Assembly (NCBI RefSeq): GCF_021228125.1
Contig: NZ_JAJQQS010000025.1
Coordinates: forward strand, 1 to 64,000
Length of the DNA: 64,000 nucleotides
Origin: Streptomyces albireticuli
GTDB lineage: Bacteria; Actinomycetota; Actinomycetes; Streptomycetales; Streptomycetaceae
Direction of reading: 5' to 3'
Position numbers and translations under genes: made by a program. Positions 1 to 9,501 of this stretch are shown here, in pieces. Position 1 is the first letter of the stretch; each line of letters starts with the position of its first letter. The notes beneath the pieces were generated by a model. It was given only the letters and a program-made list of their open reading frames with translations, was not told the origin of the DNA and made no database searches.

Positions 1-50
1 CGGTACAACGCCACCGCGTCCGCCTTGAACTCGGCGGGGTAATGCTTCAT
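1..50 (-). CDS. IS3-family transposase OrfA, N-terminal fragment (runs off window)
   Basis: Only the first 16 or so codons are visible, reading MKHYPAEFKADAVALYR, the usual beginning of the small HTH-containing OrfA of IS3-family elements in Streptomyces. OrfA together with the frameshift product OrfAB binds the element ends and carries out transposition. The start ATG (48-50) is preceded by AGGAGAACGGAG, a good ribosome site. The rest of the gene lies to the left of the window. Confidence 0.75.
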   Translation of the reverse strand, partial: MKHYPAEFKADAVALY

Positions 51-128
51 CCCCACGGGGACTCCGTTCTCCTGGACCATCAAGATCCAAGTCTCTCCGG
101 TGTCCAAAACCCGGGGTCAAGACCCCTG
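1..128 (-). mobile_element. Left-edge part of an IS3-family insertion sequence
   Basis: The window opens inside the first gene of an IS3-type element read leftward. The bases up to about 128 look like the element's terminal sequence: a GGTCTTGACCCC-type stretch followed by GGTTTTGGACACCGG, which resembles ends of actinobacterial IS3 elements. The exact terminus and any target duplication cannot be fixed because the other end lies outside the window. Confidence 0.6.
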
Positions 129-130
129 CG

Positions 131-222
131 GACTTCCCCCATAACCGCGACACCCTGACGACGGCTTCCTCCGACAGCCCCATTACGTGCATCAAGTCGA
201 CAATCGACGGCGTGTGTTCCAT
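131..222 (-). pseudogene. 5' end of an unknown gene cut by the insertion sequence
   Basis: A frame with a good ribosome site (GGAAGGGG, 10 nt upstream) starts at ATG 220-222 and reads MEHTPSIVDLMHVMGLSEEA and about ten more sensible residues before it enters the IS end near base 130. It therefore looks like a gene interrupted by the insertion. No family was recognised from about 30 residues. Its 5' end points toward CRISPR array 1. Confidence 0.4.
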
Positions 223-358
223 CGGCGCGGCCCCTTCCATACAGTGGATCCGCACCATAGGCCCGACCACTGACATCGGCCCCGAACGCGTCCCCCGGCC
301 ACCGGCACAACTGAAGGAGAGTCGACCCCCCTATTAGCGTCAGCGCAGGTCAAGGAGT

Positions 359-758
359 GTCGTCCCCGCATCCTGCGGGGGTAGCTCCCGGCTCCACGCC
401 GAGCTCGTCCACGGCGGACGGTCGTCCCCGCATCCTGCGGGGGTAGCTCCGAGACGGGCGGGGCGTCGGGGCCGCTGGATGTGTCGTCCCCGCATCCTGC
501 GGGGGTAGCTCCACTCCGGATCTGTGGGCGTCCTTGTCCGCCATGTCGTCCCCGCATCCCGCGGGGGTAGCTCGGTGTACGGGATGGGCCTGGGAAAGCT
601 TTTTGGGTCGTCCCCGCGTCCGCAGGGGTAGCTCGTCCGATCGCAGGCTGAGACCCAGCAGGAGGTCATCGTCCCTGCGTCCGCAGGGGAAGCTCGGAGC
701 GCGGATACACCCTTGTGCCTCATGGAGGAGTCGTCCCCGCTTCTGCGGGGGTATGGCC
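359..758 (+). CRISPR. CRISPR array 1, seven repeats, type I-E-like repeat
   Basis: Seven 29-bp repeats start at 359, 421, 483, 545, 607, 668 and 730, with 32-33 bp unique spacers. The repeat begins GTCGTCCCCGCATCCTGC and ends GGGGGTAGCTC; its CCCCGCA/TGCGGGG hairpin is that of type I-E repeats. The first three copies are identical or nearly so and the last three diverge, so the leader should lie to the left and transcription should run rightward. The repeat tail differs from arrays 2-4. No cas gene is nearby within the window. Confidence 0.93.
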
Positions 759-885
759 ACCAGCGGTCCGACCGTGCCAGTCAGCTGCAGGCGTCCCAAT
801 GCCGTACGTGCGACGAGAGCCAACAGCCCGCTTACATCCGTACGGGTAGCCCATTTGTTCGCAGCCGATGGCACGGTTCGGATCG

Positions 886-1788
886 TCACCGCCCAAACGC
901 CGGGAGAACACCCTGGACGTCGGCTTCGACCCGTTCCTGGGCAGAGGCACTGTCCAGCGGTGACCAATGCATGTAGACCACTCGGCATCCTGGCGAGCCG
1001 ATGGGTTCGGAGGCTGCGGCGTCCATGATTCCCACGGCCCCCTGACCATGGTGGATCATCTTCCGCCTGGCTCCGTCGGGGTGGATGTACGGGTCTCGCT
1101 GATGGTGGTACATCTCGGCCAGGTCACCGGCCTGTACTTCTGTTTCCACCTCTCGCAGAGTTTGGTTCTGGGGTTCCTCGTTGAGTGCGAAGCGCAGCTG
1201 GGAGAGGGCCACGGGCCCCCAGTTCTCTGTCCAGTCGGGCATCCGGCAGCGGCTGTGGCTGTAGGGGGGAAGGGAGAGTATCCAGCGCATGACGTTGCTG
1301 GGGACGCCTCCGAAGAGGGCGTCGGCCGCGGAGTTGTGGTCGATGACGTCCCACTCGAAGGTGGAGATGTAGGCGGGGACCGTGCTGGAGTGGATTGCCA
1401 GCTTCCAGGCAGGGGCGACGCGGCGGCCGGCTTCGGGGGAGAGCGGTCTGGGGGCCTTGTAACCGTGGACGGCGAGGTGGAGCTCGCTCCACTGGGCCTC
1501 GCTGAGGCGAAGGATCTTCGCGGCGGCGCGCAGGAGGTGGTCGGGCGGGCTGGTGAGGGATGCCCGCTCGAGGCTGCAGTAGAAGTCCAGTCGGTGACCG
1601 GAGTGCGTATCGAATCCGAGGAGTAGGTCGATCTCCTGCTGGGTGAGGTAGCCCACGCGGCGTCCCCTGCCGGTGCCCCGTTCCTTCATCCCGTTCGCGA
1701 GGCGGAGCCCGTCAAGCTGCGGGTAGTCGGCCGGGTCCGTTCGGAACCGGGCGCGGCTGAGGATCCGTGTGACCCGTGTGCGGTCCAT
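886..1788 (-). CDS. MmyB-like transcriptional regulator
   Basis: A 300-residue protein. Residues about 145-160 (WDVIDHNSAADALFG) match the conserved tryptophan-rich start of the PAS-like ligand-binding domain of MmyB-type regulators, and WTENWGPVALSQLRFA further on also fits. The N-terminal 110 residues occupy the place of the usual XRE helix-turn-helix but are diverged. Members bind DNA and probably a small ligand. The start ATG follows GAGGGGAACCC. The 130 bp downstream separate it from the end of CRISPR array 1. Length is close to the family norm of about 280. Target genes are unknown. Confidence 0.75.
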   Translation of the reverse strand: MDRTRVTRILSRARFRTDPADYPQLDGLRLANGMKERGTGRGRRVGYLTQQEIDLLLGFDTHSGHRLDFYCSLERASLTSPPDHLLRAAAKILRLSEAQWSELHLAVHGYKAPRPLSPEAGRRVAPAWKLAIHSSTVPAYISTFEWDVIDHNSAADALFGGVPSNVMRWILSLPPYSHSRCRMPDWTENWGPVALSQLRFALNEEPQNQTLREVETEVQAGDLAEMYHHQRDPYIHPDGARRKMIHHGQGAVGIMDAAASEPIGSPGCRVVYMHWSPLDSASAQERVEADVQGVLPAFGR

Positions 1789-2447
1789 CTGGAGGGTTCC
1801 CCTCTGTGATACCGACCTTGCTTTGTTTAATTTCGAATTATACGGGGATTGGTGCTACCCAAACCCAGGGTCACCGATGACAATCGGTGCGTCGCGCCTG
1901 CGCTGACCACTGCCCTTCTCCCGTTCCCTCGAACGGCTCCGGAGAAGGGACGGGCGTGACTGGCCGTCGCACTGTATGTCCGTGGTGCGGGTGAGCACGG
2001 GGGAACGGACCGGTTGGCAGGCTCTTCCAAAGCCACAGATCTGCCCTGCCCAGCCTCGACTCCCGAGGAATGACGACATCAGTGAGGAATTCCTCCATGC
2101 GGTGGGAACAGCTCCACCCCGGTAGTCAGGCCGTGGCCGGCTCCCGCGCTCGCGGATTCACGGGCTCTCCCGTCCGAGCTCAGTACTGTTGCTCGTGCGC
2201 GGGGCAGTCGGCATCTTCCTTGGCCGGGCGCTGGTACGGCAAGCGCTCGCGGCTGGGTGCGCGGGCGACAGCGCGCGGCCGGCTCCGTCGCGACGGTCGT
2301 CTCGGAACGCTCCCCTGTGTTCGACCATGCGCTCCCGCCACTCTCCGCCAGTTCGCCGACCCGCCGGGCCCCGGCCGTCTTCGACGGCTACCGGCGGCGG
2401 TGGCCACCGGGCCCCTCTTACCCCTGGCCACGGCCGCCGCACGGCGC
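1789..2447. other. Intergenic region without a recognisable gene
   Basis: About 660 bp. An AT-rich stretch near 1818-1845 (TTTGTTTAATTTCGAATTATAC) lies just upstream of the MmyB-like gene and is the likely promoter region. The remaining sequence has open frames on both strands but none with convincing composition, ribosome site or family resemblance. Confidence 0.5.
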
Positions 2448-3104
2448 TCAGTTGACGGTGATCTCCAGGTCTCCGGACTCCATGACCCGAGCGGACACGG
2501 CGGTGAGGTCCGCGACCGTGGCGTCCGCCGCGAGTTCGTCCGCGCGGTGTGTCGTCGTCAGCGCGATGGTCGCCATACCGGCCGCTCGCCCCGCCGTCAG
2601 ACCCGCGGGCGCGTCCTCGAAGACCACGCAGCGGGACGGTTCGACCCCGAGCCGCTCGGCCGCCAGCAGGAAAGGCTCGGGGTGCGGCTTGTAGTGGGTG
2701 AGGTCATCGTCCGACGTGACAAGGAACTTGGGATGGATACCCACCTGGTGGAGGCGCGCCTCGGCAATACGTCGGCTGCCGGACGTCACTACGGCCCAGC
2801 GGTCTTGAGGCAGCGAAGCCAGCAGCTCGATCGCGCCGGGGACCGGCTTCACGTTGCCGGCGACCGCGTCGGCCACCTCCGCGTCCACCAGGCGGCGGAC
2901 TCCTTCAGCGACCTGGTCGGCGGGCAGGAGAGCGGCGGCGATCTCGGCGGCCGGGCGGCCGTGCACCTGGACGCGTGCCATGGCCTCTTCGAGGGTCATG
3001 CCGTACGACTCGGTCCACTGGCTCCAGACGCGCCTGACGGACCGCAGCGAGGACACCAGCGTTTCATCGCTGTCGAACAGAAGAGCATTCGCCGAAAATC
3101 GCAT
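2448..3104 (-). CDS. HAD-superfamily hydrolase (sugar-phosphatase-like)
   Basis: A 218-residue protein of the HAD subfamily IA. Motif I is FDSDETLVSS near residue 10 (nucleophile Asp in DxD), motif II VVTSGS near 105, motif III around HYKPHPEPF near 137, and motif IV VVFEDAPAGLTAG near 160, in the usual order with a helical cap between motifs I and II. Relatives dephosphorylate small sugar phosphates. The frame stays open for 170 codons upstream, but homology begins at the ATG at 3102-3104, which gives the standard length. The normally glycine-rich DGT of motif I reads DET here, which is unusual. Confidence 0.85.
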   Translation of the reverse strand: MRFSANALLFDSDETLVSSLRSVRRVWSQWTESYGMTLEEAMARVQVHGRPAAEIAAALLPADQVAEGVRRLVDAEVADAVAGNVKPVPGAIELLASLPQDRWAVVTSGSRRIAEARLHQVGIHPKFLVTSDDDLTHYKPHPEPFLLAAERLGVEPSRCVVFEDAPAGLTAGRAAGMATIALTTTHRADELAADATVADLTAVSARVMESGDLEITVN

Positions 3105-3565
3105 GGCTGGGAGCGTACATGGCGTGTGCATGCAGGTGATCGTCCGGGTGACGGTCATACCGCCCGCCGGGCTGAAAGGGATTCCACTGTGTGATGCCCG
3201 ACGCCGGTCGTCTGTCGGCGGATCGGCAGGGTTGGGTAAGGGCTGTCGCGGGCTTCGGGGACGAAGGTGAGCCGCTCCCGGAGAAGTCAGGCGGAGAAAT
3301 CCGGGTGGGCTCGTGCGTCCGGTCGCGTTGCCTGCGCGGAGTCGAGCTGAGCGAAATCCGCCACCCAAGGGGCCGTGGCGGTGCTTCAACGCCGTGGTCG
3401 CGGAACACCAGGTCACCTGGGGTACGACGGGGCCGCGCCCCTGCGTGATTCGGACTCCTCGGCCTGTCCAGATGCGGGAGTCCGGGCCACAACCGCGTGT
3501 GTCATCCCCTCGTGGGATTGTTTGGAAAGTTCGGGTGTTCACGAAAGGGACGGCAGGGGCGGGAC
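3105..3565. other. Divergent intergenic region
   Basis: About 460 bp between the HAD gene (leftward) and the first ImmA-like gene (rightward). It must carry both promoters, but no convincing -35/-10 pair or repeat was picked out. No supported gene. Confidence 0.4.
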
Positions 3566-4201
3566 ATGAGAGAGGAAAGCCGCAAGGCGATGCGTCATCG
3601 GTACATACACGGCGCACACTCTCCAGGCCGAGAGATTCTCGGCGCGATCCAACGGCTCTTCAGAGGCGGAGATCTGCGCCGGCTGAGCAGGAGCTGCACG
3701 GAACGGTTGGAAGATTTTCCACTGCCCGACCCCTTCACCCTGGATGATTTGATCGCCGACATCGAGGCCGCCCGGGACTGCGTCATCCATCTGCTGCCGG
3801 TGGCTTCCCCGACCGACGACCTGCGGGCCGTCTGTGGTTTGCGGGTGAGTATCGACAAGGCCCACTTCATCCTCTACCGGCCCCGCCCCACGCCGAACCA
3901 GACCCTTAACACGATTTTCCATGAGCTGGCGCACCTGTGGCTGGACCACGGCAACGATCAGGAAGTCGCGGACGAACTGCTCGATGCCCTGCGCCCGCTG
4001 CTCGCCGAAGCCCTTGGCACGGGTGCCGTGATGAACGCACGCGCCCACTACGGTACCCGCGACGAGCAGGAGGCGGAGCTGTCCGCCTCCCTCATCCGGC
4101 ACCGGATCCGTCAGCAGTCCGCTGTCGGGCAGGACCTGCTCAGCGTCATGGAAGTCACTTTGACCCACCCCCTGGCTCCACCGCGGCGCCGCCGCACATA
4201 A
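3566..4201 (+). CDS. ImmA/IrrE-type metalloprotease, module 1
   Basis: A 211-residue protein with the zinc-protease motif HELAH at about residues 119-123 followed by LWLDHG, as in ImmA/IrrE-family peptidases and proteins annotated as toxin components. A second conserved region with acidic residues (DEQEAELSASLI) about 45 residues on supplies the likely third zinc ligand. ImmA/IrrE proteins typically cleave HTH repressors. The ATG at 3566 has GGGGCGGG upstream and was preferred over an upstream in-frame start at 3497. It is followed after 17 bp by a MAB_1171c membrane protein, the same pairing as at 16-19 kb. The partner repressor is unknown; the double-HTH protein at 5625 is a candidate. Confidence 0.75.
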   Translation: MREESRKAMRHRYIHGAHSPGREILGAIQRLFRGGDLRRLSRSCTERLEDFPLPDPFTLDDLIADIEAARDCVIHLLPVASPTDDLRAVCGLRVSIDKAHFILYRPRPTPNQTLNTIFHELAHLWLDHGNDQEVADELLDALRPLLAEALGTGAVMNARAHYGTRDEQEAELSASLIRHRIRQQSAVGQDLLSVMEVTLTHPLAPPRRRRT

Positions 4202-4218
4202 GGACGAGTACCATCCCC

Positions 4219-5451
4219 ATGTTGAGCATTCTCATTCTGTTCGTCTGTGTCGAAATGACCGTTGTGGCGCTCTGGCGCCTGCCGGCCACCCGGTACGGCG
4301 ACCCCTTGCGGCGCGCGCTATGGGGGTGTTCCGCAGGCTGGGCCGTAGCGCTCTGGGCCCGGTTCCCCCCGGTCAAGAACGCCATCGACGGTCTCGGTGT
4401 CAACGACCTCAGCGCCCTGGTCAAGGACTTCGCCTGCATGGCCGCTTCGCTGGCACTGCTCAATTACGCGGTGACCAGCTACGGAGTCAGCCAGGACGCC
4501 CCACCACGCCGCTTCGCCCTCTTGCGCGGGACCGCTCGTTTCGCCCGGTGGGCCACTGTGGGCGTCATCCCCGTGATGCTCGTCATGTTCTTCGTCGTGG
4601 TCGACCGGTCCCGGCCCAGCCGGGACTTCGCCGCAGATCATGCCGGTCAATGGGGCGTGGTGGTCTTCTCGACGCTGTTCTACCTCTATCTGGGCCTGTC
4701 CTGCACGACCTGCGGCTACCAGTGGGGGCACGTCGGCCGGCGTGCCGAATCGCCCGCCCTGCGTATCGGCATGGTGCTGGGATCCGTCGGCCTCTGGTTG
4801 CTGGCGGCGTATTCCGTGGTCCGGGTGAGTTTCGTATGGGGGACGATCTTCGTTCCCGCCTCTCCTGACGTCTCGCACACCGTGGGATCGCTCAGCAGCT
4901 TGCTCAATGTCCTGGCTGCCGCCCTGTTCGCTTCCGGGGCCAGTCTTCCGACCACGGAGGTCGTCGTGCAGCGCTGGAGTTCCCACCGCATGCTCTGGCG
5001 CCTGCACCCGTTGCGGAGGGACCTTGCCCGGCAGTTCCCCGATCTTTCCTTCCAGCCGCTCGCTCCGCGGTTGCGGGAAGCCCTGCGCTTCACCCCTGCT
5101 CTGGACGTGCGCCTGGACCGCGCGGTCCAGGAAGTGGGGGACGCGGTCGAGCAATTGCGCCACTATGTGGTTCCCGAGCTCTGGGCGGTCATCGAGGACG
5201 TCACGGCCGAGCATCCCGACCAGGAGGCGATGGCCGAGGCATATTGGATCGCCGCCGCCCTGCGCTCCGCCCGGCAGGGGCGCCGTTTCGAAGTACCAGC
5301 ACCGGCCCTGCCTTCCAAGCCTTTCGCCGACAGTGTCTCTGAAGGGCGTTGGCTGGTGCGGGTCCAGGATTCCTACGCCCGGATAACTCCCGCCGCAGTG
5401 GACAAGATCCTCGATCGCGCGGATCGGCGGTTCACGACGGAGCACGTGTAG
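4219..5451 (+). CDS. MAB_1171c-family membrane protein, module 1
   Basis: A 410-residue protein. About seven hydrophobic segments occupy residues 1-250, starting with MLSILILFVCVEMTVVALW, and a soluble domain follows (RLHPLRRDLARQFPDLSF). This layout matches the family called MAB_1171c putative transporter (DUF6545); transport has not been shown. The start at 4219 gives the family length and follows AAGGACGAG. A frame open to 3937 only reads through the preceding gene. Two further copies lie at 14857 and 18114, each next to an ImmA-like gene. The function is unknown; the soluble tail and the constant protease partner suggest membrane-linked regulation. Confidence 0.75.
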   Translation: MLSILILFVCVEMTVVALWRLPATRYGDPLRRALWGCSAGWAVALWARFPPVKNAIDGLGVNDLSALVKDFACMAASLALLNYAVTSYGVSQDAPPRRFALLRGTARFARWATVGVIPVMLVMFFVVVDRSRPSRDFAADHAGQWGVVVFSTLFYLYLGLSCTTCGYQWGHVGRRAESPALRIGMVLGSVGLWLLAAYSVVRVSFVWGTIFVPASPDVSHTVGSLSSLLNVLAAALFASGASLPTTEVVVQRWSSHRMLWRLHPLRRDLARQFPDLSFQPLAPRLREALRFTPALDVRLDRAVQEVGDAVEQLRHYVVPELWAVIEDVTAEHPDQEAMAEAYWIAAALRSARQGRRFEVPAPALPSKPFADSVSEGRWLVRVQDSYARITPAAVDKILDRADRRFTTEHV

Positions 5452-5624
5452 TACTCGACAGAGGGCGCTCCTCTCGTCTTCGCCTGGCTGTGACCGGCGG
5501 GGAGGGAGCGGCGCCCCGGGCATCGGCTCGATCTCGGATCTCACGCCCCCACGGATGTCGTTGAGGGCTGCCGGCAGTTCCCTCCGGGACCTGACGAGGC
5601 CGGGCCGGTGCGGGTCCCCGGCGC

Positions 5625-6482
5625 CTATTGCGGGGCTTGAGGGGCTTGCTTGCCGGACTTACGCAGCAGCAGATCGGTGATCGTGGCCACCATTTCAGGG
5701 GAAATGCTCCGGGTCCCGCCACGGGCGCCGATGGCGATTCCTTCTCGTCTCCGCGTCAGATAGTCCAGGCGTTCGAGTAGTTCCTCTTCCACTTGCGTTC
5801 CGGGCATGAAGTCGAAGGGCGTGACCCCCAGCGCCTCGGCCAGCCCTTGCTGGACCGGTCCCATCGGCAGTCCCGCGAAGACCTCCTCGGCGGTTCGCGC
5901 GCGCGTGCGAAGGTCTTCCACGTCCTGCGGTACGAGGTTGGCGCCGGTCGCGCGGTTCACCGCGGTGGCCACGTCGTCGTTGGTGACCTTCGGGCGGCCT
6001 TCCAGGTAGGCGTGGATCTTCTCGCTCAGCGTGCGGGGGGACGGTTCCGTCCTCACCGGGCTGGATGCCACGACGCCGAAGGAGCGTTCCTGGGCCGCCG
6101 AGAGTTCTTCTTGAGTGACGCCGTAGAGGCTGGCGGCGCTTTCCAGGAGAGTCGGCGAGAGACGTTTCTTGCCGGTCTCCGCCTGGCTCAGCGGTACGCG
6201 GGTCGTGCCGAGCGCGACGGCCGCCTTGGACTGGGTGAGCCGGGCGTCGGCGCGCAGGTCGGCGAGGTCGGGTTGACCGAGACGGGGGAAGAGGACATCG
6301 AGGTCGACGCCAAGGGCCTCCGCGATCGCGGGCAGTCGTTCCGCCGACGGAGAGTGTTCGTTCTCCCAGTCGACGACCGCTGTCTTGCTGACTCCCAGCA
6401 TCTTGGCGAGGTCCACCTGGCGCAGGCCGGCACTACGGCGCATCGTACGCAGGCCCTGACCATTGAACTGGCGAGGCGGCAC
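5625..6482 (-). CDS. XRE-family regulator with two helix-turn-helix domains
   Basis: A 285-residue cytoplasmic protein with two clear XRE helix-turn-helix units: residues about 8-62 (LRTMRRSAGLRQVDLAKMLG, then VVDWENEHSPSAERLPAIAE) and about 72-125 (RADARLTQSKAAVALGT, then SQAETGKKRLSP). A third helical unit near residues 150-230 may be another degenerate copy. It is convergent with module 1, 174 bp away, and may be the repressor that the metalloprotease acts on; that link is inference. An inverted repeat CTACC-N13-GGTAG (6546-6568) sits about 65 bp upstream of its start and could be its own operator. Confidence 0.8.
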   Translation of the reverse strand: MPPRQFNGQGLRTMRRSAGLRQVDLAKMLGVSKTAVVDWENEHSPSAERLPAIAEALGVDLDVLFPRLGQPDLADLRADARLTQSKAAVALGTTRVPLSQAETGKKRLSPTLLESAASLYGVTQEELSAAQERSFGVVASSPVRTEPSPRTLSEKIHAYLEGRPKVTNDDVATAVNRATGANLVPQDVEDLRTRARTAEEVFAGLPMGPVQQGLAEALGVTPFDFMPGTQVEEELLERLDYLTRRREGIAIGARGGTRSISPEMVATITDLLLRKSGKQAPQAPQ

Positions 6483-6545
6483 CAGTGAACTCCAAAACTC
6501 GGCGGCGGCATCGGGACGGACTCGATCACTGTAGCTTCAAGATTG

Positions 6546-6568
6546 CTACCAGATCCGACTTCAGGTAG
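6546..6568. promoter_or_regulatory. Inverted repeat upstream of the double-HTH gene
   Basis: CTACC and GGTAG arms are separated by 13 bp, about 65 bp before the start of the leftward regulator gene. Placement and symmetry suit an operator. A second imperfect hairpin, GAGGGGGTA-CCAC-TACCCCTC, lies at 6586-6606. Confidence 0.35.
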
Positions 6569-6606
6569 ATTCCGGTATCGACCCGGAGGGGGTACCACTA
6601 CCCCTC

Positions 6607-8036
6607 TCGTTCATCCCTGTCAGGGCTTGCTCTGTTCGAGACGGGGTTCCGGACCCGGCCACTACGCGGCCTGAACAACCTGTGGTGTGACCCAGGTCCG
6701 GTCGATCCCCAGACAGCCGGAGACCGCATGAGCGTGGCACCAACCCAGCCTCGAGCATATCCCTCAGGCCGATCTCGGCATCCGGACGTGCTCGGTCCCC
6801 CGATCGCGCTGAACCCCGGACGAATGAGCCCGCCGCCGACCGCACATACGGCGCAGGACCTGCAAGGCACAGCAACGCCACAGATCTCGGTATCTGCCGA
6901 GGCACTGTCCGGCGCGGGATCCGTTCGGGCGTTCAGCATTCCGAACACAGCAGGCCATCCATAAACAATGAAGCGCCGAGGGCCGAGCCGGCGTAGCAGC
7001 CCTCGGACAGAGCGGTGAACGTGATCACCGCCGACAGCATCACACCTGAAGAAGTCGTCGACAGCCTCACTGTCCTTACCCCGAAGACGCCCGAACCCCG
7101 TCCCAGGGACGTCCCGGTCCTGCCGAAGACCGGAGCCTGACGCCCCGCCGACGGACACCTGTGCCGCGCCCCCACATGGACTCACTCTCCGGGGGCGGGG
7201 GTCAGCCCGCAGCGTGTCCCGGCACCACGCCCTCTCTCCTTCTCCCGCTCACCCGCTGGACTCAGCCATGCCTGAAACCACCCGCTCCGTCACCACGGAC
7301 GGCTCTTCCCACAGCGACGGCGCCCCGTCCCTGACTTTTCTCCCCTCAGCGCAGCGCCACCTCGCGATCACCACCCGCGCTACAACCGGCGCTCATGCCA
7401 GGCCCCCTGCTCCGGGGCCCCGGAGCACCGCCCGCTTCACCAGCCTCGGAACCGTCATGAGCAGGGCCGGCTTCTTCGACGCGCCACGGACCACTCTGCG
7501 CACGCCGTTCGAAGCATGTCTGGTCCCCTCCGCAGGTGATGCCGGGAAGCTCCTTCCACCACAGCTCCGGGCACCTGGCCGACGCCGTCCACGCAGAGCC
7601 GCACCCCCAGGCGCCCCTCACCGCATCGGCACGCCCGCCCCCGCGGATCGGCGACCGGGCGTGCCCGGACCACAAGCGGCTGTCCCCAGCCGGGCAAGAC
7701 CGGTCTTCGAGTCGGGCGCCCTCCCGGTCACCTTGGTCCGTACCCGCCGACGCCCTCGGCCGATGCCGTTATCCGGCCCGCGCCAGCCGCACGCGGGTGG
7801 TCGCAGCGCACGATCCGCGCACCGCGACCACCCATGCCGCTTCGGCGTCCCAGCCGGTGTTCCCCCTGGCCTGACCGCCAGGGAAGCCCACAGCCGTTCC
7901 CGTCCCCGTTCTCCACCGCGCCTGAAGGCCCCTTCCCCTGCCAGTGGGGGACACGGGTCCGCTTCGCGCTACCCGAACCCGCCTGGACCAGCTCATGCCT
8001 TCCCGCGCCTCCGCTCCCGCGCGCCACATCGCGGTC
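6607..8036. other. Long region without a supported gene, upstream of a Rep-like gene
   Basis: About 1.4 kb. Long open frames on both strands are rich in Arg, Pro and His and have no family resemblance, as expected for shadow frames in GC-rich noncoding DNA. Because it precedes a Rep-like gene it could include replication control sequences, but no iterons were found by eye. Confidence 0.4.
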
Positions 8037-9344
8037 ATGCGGCCCGTGCCACCGGCCCAGCAGTGGGTCTCCACCACTCTCACCCGCATCGCCTCGGACC
8101 CCTACAGCTGGATGCAGGCAGTCCACTGGGTCGACGGCCACACCACCACCGCGGGCCGTGGCCACGGCCCGCGGTGGTGCCTCACCACTATGCGCGTCGC
8201 CCAGTTACTGGCCCAGATCTCCCCCTGCCGCCCGGGCATCGCCTACCTGGCACGCCGGCTGACGGTGAGTGAAAGAACGATCCAATACCACCTGCAGCTA
8301 CTGCGCGAGGCCGGCCTGCTGACCTACATCGTCAAAGGCTCGCGCGTACGCCGGGAGCGAGCCCAGGCGAGCGAGTTCGCCCGGACGATCCCGCCGGCCT
8401 TCGACAAGGCCCTGGGGCTTCGCACCGTCGGCGAGGGCGTCCACCGGAGGGTGACGGGCATCTCGGAGAGCGGGCGGACGGTAATAGCAGCGCTGGCCCG
8501 CAAGGCGGCCAGGAAAGTTCGAAAGCCCCGCTCGAAATGCTCGACGAGAGGATCGAAGACGGTTCCTTCAGGCGATCTTCGTTGCACCCCAATGGGGGGT
8601 AGTACCTCTCCGTCTTCCTCTGCCGGTACCTCTATACATCCCTCTGAGAGCAAGCTCGCCACGGGAAAGCGCTGTTCCTCCCGCTCGAAGACATCCGCCC
8701 GGGGAGGCCGTCGGAAGCTCAACAAGGTCGGCAGGCGCCACCAGCTGGCGTTCGAGCTCGTCCAGCAAGTGCCGTGGCTCGGGCGGGCCGCCGTACCGCG
8801 CATCGCGTGGGTGGCACGGCACGTCGCGGACGCGGGGTGGACGGCCACCGAGGTCGTCGCATGGCTGGAGGTGGAGAACGTGGCGCGTCGGGTGCACCGT
8901 CCGGCGGCGTTCCTCGCCCACCGGCTCCGGGGTGCCCATCTGCTGCTGGACACCCCGGCCAAGCGTGCCGCCTGCGTGGCCGCCTGGCGGGACTCTCGTC
9001 GCTCCGCCCAGCAGCGGCACGTCGAATGGCACGGCGACTGGCAGGCTCCCTCCAGCCCGGCGGTGCGACGCATGGTCGCGGAGGCGTTCACGACGCTCCC
9101 GCGGGAGCCCGGGGGCAAGGCCCTGCCGCCCTTGCGGGTGGGCGAGGACGGCAGGGCCGACCTGGAGCAGCTCTCGCGCGAGGAAGTCGTCGATCTGCGG
9201 GCGGCGGAAAAGCACCCGGAGATGATCCGGATGGCTGTTGAGGCGTGTGGCGAAGCCTTCGCCCGGAGGCTGTACACGCATCACCTCGTCGACCGCGTCA
9301 TGCGGTTGAGCCTCACCGGGCGGGAGGCTCTCCACCATCCATAG
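8037..9344 (+). CDS. Winged-helix plasmid Rep-like protein, copy 1
   Basis: About 435 residues. The N-terminal half has a winged helix: RLTVSERTIQYHLQLLREAG followed by LLTYIVKGSR. A low-complexity Ser/Lys/Arg linker follows, then a conserved C-terminal region (WTATEVVAWLE ... RRLYTHHLVDRVMRLS). It is clearly paralogous to the proteins at 27717 and, more distantly, 10288. Such proteins in Streptomyces plasmids are annotated as replication proteins or wHTH regulators; which applies here is not certain. The start at 8037 aligns with the paralogue; in-frame starts at 7944 and 7995 are possible. The linker DNA holds a block conserved at nucleotide level (8580-8658). Confidence 0.7.
   Translation: MRPVPPAQQWVSTTLTRIASDPYSWMQAVHWVDGHTTTAGRGHGPRWCLTTMRVAQLLAQISPCRPGIAYLARRLTVSERTIQYHLQLLREAGLLTYIVKGSRVRRERAQASEFARTIPPAFDKALGLRTVGEGVHRRVTGISESGRTVIAALARKAARKVRKPRSKCSTRGSKTVPSGDLRCTPMGGSTSPSSSAGTSIHPSESKLATGKRCSSRSKTSARGGRRKLNKVGRRHQLAFELVQQVPWLGRAAVPRIAWVARHVADAGWTATEVVAWLEVENVARRVHRPAAFLAHRLRGAHLLLDTPAKRAACVAAWRDSRRSAQQRHVEWHGDWQAPSSPAVRRMVAEAFTTLPREPGGKALPPLRVGEDGRADLEQLSREEVVDLRAAEKHPEMIRMAVEACGEAFARRLYTHHLVDRVMRLSLTGREALHHP
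8580..8658 (+). repeat. 79-bp DNA element shared with the paralogous Rep-like gene, copy A
   Basis: Inside the variable linker of the Rep-like gene, CGTTGCACCCCAATGG and CCCTCTGAGAGCAAGCTCG are identical to bases in the gene at 27717 and are separated by 44 bp in both. The stretch between them is also similar (AGTACCTC, CGTCTTC-TCTGC). Flanking linker sequence is not conserved, so selection may act on DNA or RNA rather than protein. Confidence 0.6.
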
Positions 9345-9501
9345 GCTCCGGTATGAGCGTCCCCTTCAACCTCGCCAGCTGCCGGTGTCCTCCGCCCGCA
9401 TCCGGCAATGACCCACGAACACCCCGCCGACTACGCCAGACTCTCAGGCCCACGGACGCACGCCCGTCACCGGAACCGACGGCGTCGCGGCCGGGCTGGA
9501 C

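Noticed and set aside
2070-3194. Long rightward open frame opposite the HAD gene
   Set aside because: Arg-rich shadow of a well-supported gene on the other strand; no motif or ribosome site.
7214-8272. Open frame of 352 codons before the first Rep-like gene
   Set aside because: Pro/Arg/His-rich composition, no family feature, and it overlaps the start of the Rep-like gene in another frame.
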